Shown here: positions 9,501 to 11,600 of the stretch, in pieces
How positions within the stretch are numbered: position 1 is the stretch's first letter
How the letters are laid out: each line of letters opens with the position of its first letter
Assembly: GCA_028565635.1 (NCBI GenBank)
Contig: JAOXYB010030111.1
Coordinates: 1-11,600 of the forward strand
Length of the DNA stretch: 11,600 bases
Direction of reading: 5' to 3'
Source of the DNA: Phoronis ovalis
Lineage: Eukaryota > Phoronida > Phoronidae
The notes under the pieces: generated by a model
Told to the model about the DNA's origin: nothing
Databases searched by the model: none
The model's input: only the letters and a program-made list of their open reading frames with translations
Program-made: the position numbers and the translations under genes

Positions 9501-11265
9501 ATTAAACTGATATTTTATGATGATGCAACCATACAATAACAGTTCAAAAATAATTGTTTCATGCAAAACTGTCCATAAATCTGCAGTTTTTCTTAAGATT
9601 ATCAAAATAGAGTCCTCATAGTTTTTTACTTGCATGGTATACCTTCTGTATTTTATCCCTAGTTTTTATCACCTCAGCGTTACAACTGCATTGCAAGAAT
9701 ATCTTACTTGTTTTTGATTATTCTGAATTTACTATAGTTTAATAAAAAAAAATCTGCCACACCTCTAGAGTAACTCATATATACCCAAATATAAATTTAT
9801 GTTCACTTTCACAATAGTACATGGTGTTAGTTTAACCAAATCTCCATAAACAAAACTACAATACATCCACCGAACATTCAAAATATCAGATATAAAACCA
9901 ACACATGTTACTGAGACACAATTACAACAAAAACACAATTTCTAACACAGTTTACGAAGTCCCAGGAGAATTTCATTGCTACACACATTCAAAACACAAA
10001 CATATTTTATAACAAGGTTAACAGAAGTCACATTGGAATTTCATTAAATGTTTATAGGAAAAATTGGTTATTCCTTAAATCCCACATTATTAAAGAACCT
10101 TTAAATTAATTACTATATTAATTGGTACCCAGGTTTGGGTGTAAAATAATTATTATTTTCATGCAAAGATTTGTGTAGCACACACTACTGACATGTTCAA
10201 TATAAAAAGAATGTATAACTCCATGAATACTCATATCTTCAAGTTCCAGTAAAGTGTCAACCAGAAATATTGCATCGACTACGTAAAAAGTGACTCGCTG
10301 AGATTGCCAGCATTGATAAATTAATTATAACGATATCACAAGCTTTGTTTGTCTAAGGTACTGTAGCTGATGTAGTCGCAATTCTAAGAAGCCAAACATG
10401 ATGTGCAACACACAGAGTGCAAGAAAATGTTTTAGCAAAAATTGCTGAAGTGCACCCAGGATCACCATGACAGTAAATTCTACAAGATCTATTATCTTAG
10501 GTATGGTTGTATCGAAGGAATGGGTAGTCACCATATACCTACCGTATATACACCTTCTAAAGTAGGTCGGTATTCACAGTCATATCGACCACCGTCGACC
10601 TAATATGTGGGAAAACGTGTATCATGCATGTCGTGCATATGGTGGTAAAATTAACTCAAAATACTTAACAAGCAATTTAAAAAAAGTGTATGGGGCAAAA
10701 ATATATTCACATACACTTAAATACATGTATACAATTTGCAGTTCAAATACATTCTAGCACGTTAACAAGATAAGGATTGACCATGCGCCCTGCCAACACA
10801 CTGGTTTGAACACAAAAAGGATGTTACAACACTGAGACAGTCCCCAACTAAGCCAAGCACTAGTAACATAAAGATAGTGGCAGAAAAACTGAATAAATTT
10901 GCATAATGGGGATACACCATCTTTTAGTGTTCCATGATCAACATTATATAGTAGCTTTTTTTTTGAGAATTATAAAATTAATGACAGACATGTTGGAACT
11001 TATGACAAAGGAAAGAATTTAGCTTTATAAATAAATAGTGCCCAAAGAATTTTTTTCAAGGTTAGAATACAAATACCAATGGACAACCTAGAGTAACTAT
11101 CAATCATGCCTGATTATACAATGAATTAACACCATAATACATCATACATCATTTCATCCGTCAGGAAAACAGCAAAATTATACATACCCTGTATTCACCT
11201 TCCATTGTTGGTGTATAGGCACAAGAATATGTCAGGTTTCTATCATTGTTGAAAGTTACATTACA
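348..11265 (-). CDS. FLN: Filamin gene, internal part (rod-1 Ig repeats 1 to 12), 15 exons
   Basis: Filamins are cytoplasmic homodimers that crosslink actin filaments and scaffold integrins and signalling proteins. The joined exons encode ten filamin-type Ig repeats, recognised by recurring motifs: GPG near strand A, VD/T..AG before strand C, DNxDGTY, YxPTxxGxY and a final FAxxxIPxSPF. Order and wording match human filamin A repeats 1 (part), 2, 3, 4, 5, 6, 8, 9, 11 and 12, recalled from knowledge of that protein and not searched. Exon coordinates on the minus strand are 11188-11265 or 10543-10599, then 9238-9400, 8781-8981, 8427-8564, 7978-8114, 7403-7523, 6373-6566, 5777-6034, 5421-5541, 4123-4347, 3257-3883, 2137-2310, 1491-1601 and 348-560. 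The frame is open throughout. Both gene ends lie outside the window: the CH-domain actin-binding region to the right, repeats 13 onward to the left. Invertebrates usually have one filamin co-orthologous to FLNA/B/C, so no A/B/C letter is assigned. Confidence 0.95.
707..994. mobile_element. MITE with about 46-bp terminal inverted repeats and 8-bp target-site duplication
   Basis: A perfect 8-bp direct repeat ACGATTTC flanks the element (707-714 and 987-994). The 272-bp body (715-986) begins CCCGAGGGGGG and ends CCCCCCCGGG. Within the inverted ends, 729-764 and the reverse complement of 942-977 agree at 31 of 36 bases. Both contain AAAGTGGGTAC followed by CATGTTCCAACA. The centre holds a perfect 14-bp palindrome, GTAACGCGCGTTAC, at 887-900. 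No transposase is encoded, so it is non-autonomous. An 8-bp duplication is typical of hAT-type transposons, but the superfamily is an inference. Short open frames crossing it on both strands simply read the two mirrored ends. Confidence 0.85.
1174..1206. repeat. AATA-type simple repeat
   Basis: This is a short low-complexity run dominated by AATA/AATAA units inside the intron, typical of slippage. No function is suggested. Confidence 0.7.
1491..1601 (-). CDS. FLN: Filamin exon: end of repeat 11 and strand A of repeat 12
   Basis: This 111-bp exon (phase 1 at both ends, acceptor ATTTTTTTAG, donor GTATGT) has no long open frame around it and is found by splice sites and homology. It encodes [20 protein letters not shown], then [17 protein letters not shown]. 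Human filamin A has GLHSVDVTYDGSPVPSSPF and EGCDPSRVRVHGPG at the same place. It joins upstream as YEQ-G-PHQIDV and downstream as [10 protein letters not shown]. Confidence 0.92.
1602..2136 (-). other. Filamin intron
   Basis: This 535-bp AT-rich intron lies between the two exons of repeat 11, with donor GTAAGAATG at its right end and an acceptor after a T-run at its left end. Near-palindromic AT stretches occur around 1690-1715 and 1955-1975, but nothing is recognisable as a gene or element. Confidence 0.88.
2137..2310 (-). CDS. FLN: Filamin exon: first two thirds of repeat 11
   Basis: This 174-bp exon is phase 1 at both ends, with acceptor TTGTATTATAG and donor GTAAGA. It encodes [20 protein letters not shown], then [18 protein letters not shown] and [16 protein letters not shown]. 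Human filamin A repeat 11 has GVFREATTEFSVDARALTQTG and YKVEYTPYEEG, so the assignment is clear. The long strand B-C turn ([11 protein letters not shown]) is specific to this repeat. Confidence 0.94.
2311..3256 (-). other. Filamin intron
   Basis: This 946-bp intron lies inside repeat 11, between VQPKG and VFLES. It was read on both strands for a filamin-like exon and none was found. Because the coding sequence joins perfectly (PK-G-VFLE), an exon hidden here would have to be alternative. Confidence 0.88.
3257..3883 (-). CDS. FLN: Filamin exon: rest of repeat 8, long linker, repeat 9, start of repeat 11
   Basis: This is the largest exon in the window: 627 bp, phase 1 at both ends, acceptor CCCTTCTACAG and donor GTAACT. 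In order it encodes repeat 8 ([20 protein letters not shown] to [19 protein letters not shown]), then a linker [20 protein letters not shown]. Repeat 9 follows ([68 protein letters not shown]), then [18 protein letters not shown]. Repeat 9 is the class A ligand-binding type. The closing segment resembles the start of human repeat 11 (VDTSGVQCYGPGIEGQGVF), so repeat 10 is missing. Repeat 8 has weak D-E strand motifs and no DNxDG. Confidence 0.94.
3591..3650 (-). other. Extra inter-repeat linker (ig8 to ig9)
   Basis: These twenty codons, [20 protein letters not shown], lie between strand G of repeat 8 and strand A of repeat 9. They are rich in Q, E, K and T and have no Ig motif. Human filamin A has only a few residues here (LEAVAPTKPSKV), so this is an insertion relative to it and probably a flexible spacer. 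Confidence 0.8.
4123..4347 (-). CDS. FLN: Filamin exon: second half of repeat 6, joined to an ig8-like strand A
   Basis: This 225-bp exon is phase 1 at both ends, with acceptor TTCTCTTCAG and donor GTAAGT. The peptide starts [12 protein letters not shown], continues [38 protein letters not shown] and ends [22 protein letters not shown] matches the G strand of human repeat 6 (SPIRVKVEP). The very next words, [11 protein letters not shown], match the start of human repeat 8 (LDLSKIKVSGLG) and not repeat 7. The C-D loop is also shorter than in vertebrate repeat 6, which has an insertion there. The join lies inside one exon, so no unseen exon can hide repeat 7 at this point. Confidence 0.92.
4373..4396. 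repeat. Perfect 11-bp inverted repeat, 2-bp spacer
   Basis: TTACTGTTATA and TATAACAGTAA flank a 2-bp spacer. In the pre-mRNA the hairpin would sit about 26 to 49 nt before the acceptor of the 4123-4347 exon, where a branch point is expected. Confidence 0.75.
4645..5367. mobile_element. Putative non-autonomous element with TAGCCCCCAAC termini
   Basis: TAGCCCCCAAC at 4645-4655 is matched by its exact reverse complement GTTGGGGGCTA at 5357-5367, 723 bp end to end. Just inside the right end, GCCCCCAGAC (5340-5349) pairs with GTCTGTTGGGGGC (5353-5365) to form a hairpin. The right part is GACGGACGGA-like repeat DNA. No transposase is visible and no convincing target-site duplication was found. The alternative is that only 5109-5367 is a repeat and the left terminus is coincidental. 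Confidence 0.45.
5109..5321. repeat. Imperfect direct repeat of about 78 bp, 135 bp apart
   Basis: The segments starting at 5109 and 5244 share CCTTGT, TAAATATCAA, GAAATCCA and TCATTTTC.TGAAA, then end in GGACGGA-like sequence; by eye about three quarters of bases agree. On the minus strand both would translate to MTGWIS-like words, which is repeat symmetry and not evidence for a gene. Confidence 0.65.
5421..5541 (-). CDS. FLN: Filamin exon: first half of repeat 6
   Basis: This 121-bp exon starts in phase 0 and ends in phase 1, with acceptor TCTTTATCAG and donor GTAAGA. It encodes [20 protein letters not shown], then [17 protein letters not shown]. Human filamin A repeat 6 has [11 protein letters not shown] and EPTYFTVDCAEAGQG, a close match including the cysteine in strand B. 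The exon has the same length and phases as the repeat-4 first-half exon at 7403-7523. Confidence 0.93.
5777..6034 (-). CDS. FLN: Filamin exon: repeat 5
   Basis: This 258-bp exon (86 codons) is phase 0 at both ends, with acceptor CATTTTCAG and donor GTGAGT, and carries nearly all of repeat 5. The peptide starts [13 protein letters not shown], passes [15 protein letters not shown] (strands B-C) and [16 protein letters not shown] (E strand), then [20 protein letters not shown]. The VKHT motif in the E-F turn is a private mark of repeat 5 in human filamin A, so the assignment is firm. An open frame on the opposite strand here is only the mirror of this exon. Confidence 0.95.
6035..6372 (-). other. 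Filamin intron
   Basis: This 338-bp intron lies between the repeat-4 and repeat-5 exons, with donor GTAAGGAG and acceptor CATTTTCAG. The sequence is AT-rich and no element was recognised. Confidence 0.9.
6373..6566 (-). CDS. FLN: Filamin exon: second half of repeat 4 (class A, ligand-binding type)
   Basis: This 194-bp exon starts in phase 1 and ends in phase 0, with acceptor GCATTTCCAG and donor GTAAGG. The peptide carries [49 protein letters not shown] and ends NEYNPLK. The EGPSQAK signature is that of class A filamin repeats, whose C-D face binds integrin tails and GPIb-like ligands. Human repeat 4 shares GEYAVHVLCNSEDI and SPFMADI almost word for word, including the cysteine after HIL. 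The frame is open for some distance beyond the acceptor, but the match to filamin stops at the AG. Confidence 0.94.
6567..7402 (-). other. Filamin intron
   Basis: This 836-bp intron inside repeat 4 has donor GTAAGTTTC and acceptor GCATTTCCAG. A poly-T run occurs near 7341-7352. No duplicate exon, gene or repeat element was recognised. Confidence 0.88.
7403..7523 (-). CDS. FLN: Filamin exon: first half of repeat 4
   Basis: This 121-bp exon starts in phase 0 and ends in phase 1, with acceptor TTGCTTTAG and donor GTAAGT. It encodes [20 protein letters not shown] followed by [20 protein letters not shown], which is strands A-B and the approach to strand C of repeat 4. Human repeat 4 has VRAWGPGLEGGVVGKSADF and the same unusual acidic turn before GTLGF. 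The split codon completes G in [10 protein letters not shown]. Confidence 0.93.
7524..7977 (-). other. Filamin intron
   Basis: This 454-bp intron lies between repeats 3 and 4 and begins with donor GTATCTG. Nothing was recognised in it. Confidence 0.88.
7978..8114 (-). CDS. FLN: Filamin exon: second half of repeat 3
   Basis: This 137-bp exon starts in phase 1 and ends in phase 0, with acceptor CTTTCATAG and donor GTATCT. The peptide [20 protein letters not shown] covers strand D to [21 protein letters not shown] covers E-F, and TKSPFK enters strand G. Human repeat 3 has GTYIVTITWGGQNIGRSPF at the same position. The final lysine codon AAG abuts the donor, and the next exon continues as FK-VEIGP. 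A reading that runs past this boundary into the intron is an artefact. Confidence 0.93.
8115..8426 (-). other. Filamin intron
   Basis: This 312-bp, very AT-rich intron lies inside repeat 3. Nothing further was recognised. Confidence 0.88.
8427..8564 (-). CDS. FLN: Filamin exon: first half of repeat 3
   Basis: This 138-bp exon is phase 1 at both ends, with acceptor TTATTGTAG and donor GTATTT. It encodes [19 protein letters not shown], then [20 protein letters not shown] and GPG. Human filamin A repeat 3 reads CRAVGRGLQPKGVRVKETAD here. The unusual GRG in place of GPG is shared with the human protein and identifies this as repeat 3. The intron falls after strand C, and the split glycine codon leads into the next exon. 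Confidence 0.93.
8781..8981 (-). CDS. FLN: Filamin exon: body of repeat 2
   Basis: This 201-bp exon is phase 1 at both ends, with acceptor TTGTATAG and donor GTAAGT. The peptide runs from [15 protein letters not shown] (strand C) through [20 protein letters not shown] (strands E-F) to [17 protein letters not shown] (strand G). Human filamin A repeat 2 has VEVVIQDPMGQKG and FAGVPIPRSPYTVTVG. The exon ends in the linker to repeat 3, and the split codon gives proline (VAP-P-VDAKR). Confidence 0.94.
9238..9400 (-). CDS. FLN: Filamin exon: end of repeat 1 and start of repeat 2
   Basis: This 163-bp exon starts in phase 0 and ends in phase 1. The acceptor is TTTCATTAG and the donor GTATAT. The translation begins [20 protein letters not shown] (strands F-G of repeat 1). 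It continues through [18 protein letters not shown] (linker and strand A of repeat 2) to [11 protein letters not shown] (strand B). Human filamin A has VTVLFAGQHIAKSPF and GDASKVTAQGPGLEPSG at the same places. The split codon joins to the next exon as FAK-D-AGNG. This is the common exon accepting either exon A or exon B, so it fixes the frame that both must meet. Confidence 0.93.
9401..10542 (-). other. Filamin intron downstream of exon B
   Basis: This 1,142-bp intron runs from the exon B donor GTAGGT to the acceptor TTTCATTAG of the common exon. It was scanned for a third copy of the alternative repeat-1 exon and none was found. A 69-codon open frame at 10325-10534 has no filamin or other recognisable similarity. 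UGCAUG occurs on the transcript at 10160-10165 and 9560-9565. Confidence 0.85.
10543..10599 (-). CDS. FLN: Filamin exon B: second version of repeat 1 strands E to F (alternative to exon A)
   Basis: This 57-bp exon (19 codons) is phase 0 at both ends, with acceptor CCCACATATTAG and donor GTAGGT. It encodes [19 protein letters not shown], homologous to the last part of exon A: Y, C, Y, P, T, E, G and Y are shared at eight of the final fifteen positions. Several shared residues use different synonymous codons, so this is an old copy whose protein sequence has been kept. Spliced to 9238-9400 it reads GVYT-VLVKFAG. It lacks the seven D-strand residues present at the start of exon A. In-frame TAG upstream rules out a longer exon here. 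Including both exons would duplicate Ig strands, so alternative use is inferred; a decayed duplicate is the other option. Confidence 0.75.
10600..11187 (-). other. Filamin intron between exon A and exon B
   Basis: These 588 bp separate the two alternative repeat-1 exons. No exon carrying the missing strands of a further repeat was found, so A and B cannot belong to two successive complete repeats. UGCAUG lies 24 nt before exon B. Confidence 0.82.
10623..10628 (-). promoter_or_regulatory. UGCAUG splicing-factor motif next to exon B
   Basis: On the transcribed strand this reads TGCATG, the recognition hexamer of Rbfox-family splicing regulators, ending 23 nt before the exon B acceptor. Rbfox sites just upstream of an exon usually repress it. 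The same hexamer occurs in other introns of this window (for example plus-strand CATGCA at 1668, 1861, 2048 and 6353), so position and not frequency is the argument. Confidence 0.3.
11188..11265 (-). CDS. FLN: Filamin exon A: repeat 1, strands D to F (alternative to exon B)
   Basis: This 78-bp exon (26 codons) starts and ends in phase 0. The acceptor follows a pyrimidine-rich tract ending TTTTGTAG and the donor is GTATGT. Its peptide contains [18 protein letters not shown] and aligns without gaps to the ANNDKNRTFSVWYVPEVTG stretch of human filamin A repeat 1. It therefore supplies the D strand, the turn and the E-F strands of the first Ig repeat. Joined to the exon at 9238-9400 it reads GEYR-VLVKFAG, a normal F/G transition. 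An in-frame TAG sits immediately upstream, so the exon cannot extend further. The exon before it is outside the window. It is the better match of the two alternative exons and is probably the default form. Confidence 0.87.
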
Positions 11266-11600
11266 CTACAAAACATATCAAGAAAAACAAATATTTTTCT
11301 ATACAAGTTATTTTCAATCTTTGGTGCAGTACAGTTTTAACCAGTAATTTAATGTTTTATTTTTTTTGGAAGAAACAAAATAATTCCAGAACGTGCCTTT
11401 TTCTTAATTCTGTATGAAATACAGTGCACTTTTGCATAACAGCAATAAATTCCTTTTTACTTATTCGCAGAATTACAATATTTTCAATAAAATAAATTTC
11501 ATATCTAAGTATTTACAAGAAAGTAATTATCGGTCTTTACAAAATATTATGTCATGAGGTGCAATAATACCACAATGTGTCTTGACTACAGAATACTAAA
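11266..11600 (-). other. Filamin intron upstream of exon A, partial
   Basis: This intron sequence runs to the window edge. Next to the acceptor is a strong pyrimidine tract (TTTGTTTTTCTTGATATG). No exon for the first half of repeat 1 is visible, so that exon lies beyond 11600. Confidence 0.85.

Noticed and set aside
10325-10534. Minus-strand open frame of 69 codons just downstream of exon B
   Set aside because: It is leucine- and phenylalanine-rich, shows no known motif and lies wholly in the intron after a good donor, so chance is likelier.
10543-11265. Exons A and B as parts of two successive full repeats
   Set aside because: This would need an exon between them encoding strands F-G and A-C. 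The 588-bp gap shows none of the GPG, SPF or AG motifs in any frame.
1-11600. Bacterial features, CRISPR array, tRNA or rRNA
   Set aside because: There are no regularly spaced repeats with unique spacers, and no operon structure or RNA-gene motifs were seen. The split coding sequence with GT-AG introns is plainly eukaryotic.

Overview
The window is animal (eukaryotic) genomic DNA and holds the middle part of one gene, read entirely on the minus strand: a filamin, the large actin-crosslinking protein built from a string of Ig-like repeats. Fifteen exons (57 to 627 bp) can be placed. Each has AG/GT splice sites, all reading frames join across introns, and the joined translation follows the order of vertebrate filamin A rod-1 repeats. 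Introns are AT-rich and the window holds MITE-like repeats. A lophotrochozoan invertebrate, most likely a mollusc, fits best, but the species cannot be named from this sequence.

Layout in transcription order (right to left): 11600-10543 holds ig1 (second half), as two alternative-looking exons. 9400-8781 finishes ig1 and encodes ig2. 8564-7978 is ig3, 7523-6373 is ig4 and 6034-5777 is ig5. 5541-4123 is ig6 and the start of an ig8-like repeat. 3883-3257 is the rest of ig8, all of ig9 and the start of an ig11-like repeat. 2310-1491 completes ig11, and 1601-348 carries most of ig12. The actin-binding CH domains lie beyond the right edge. The remaining rod, hinge and dimerisation repeats lie beyond the left edge. 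One isoform reads continuously through about 920 codons (exon A) or 913 codons (exon B).

Three things stand out. First, two neighbouring exons (11188-11265 and 10543-10599) encode homologous versions of the same strands of repeat 1. Both are phase 0 at both ends and both join in frame to the same next exon, which is the signature of mutually exclusive splicing. Second, compared with human filamin A, repeats 7 and 10 are absent by clean in-exon joins (ig6 to ig8, ig9 to ig11), while the ligand-binding class A type repeats 4, 9 and 12 are kept. Third, an extra charged and glutamine-rich linker of about 20 residues separates ig8 from ig9.

The introns hold a MITE with perfect 8-bp target-site duplications (707-994), a second putative terminal-inverted-repeat element (4645-5367) with an internal imperfect direct repeat, and a short tandem repeat at the left edge. 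No second gene, tRNA or rRNA was seen.
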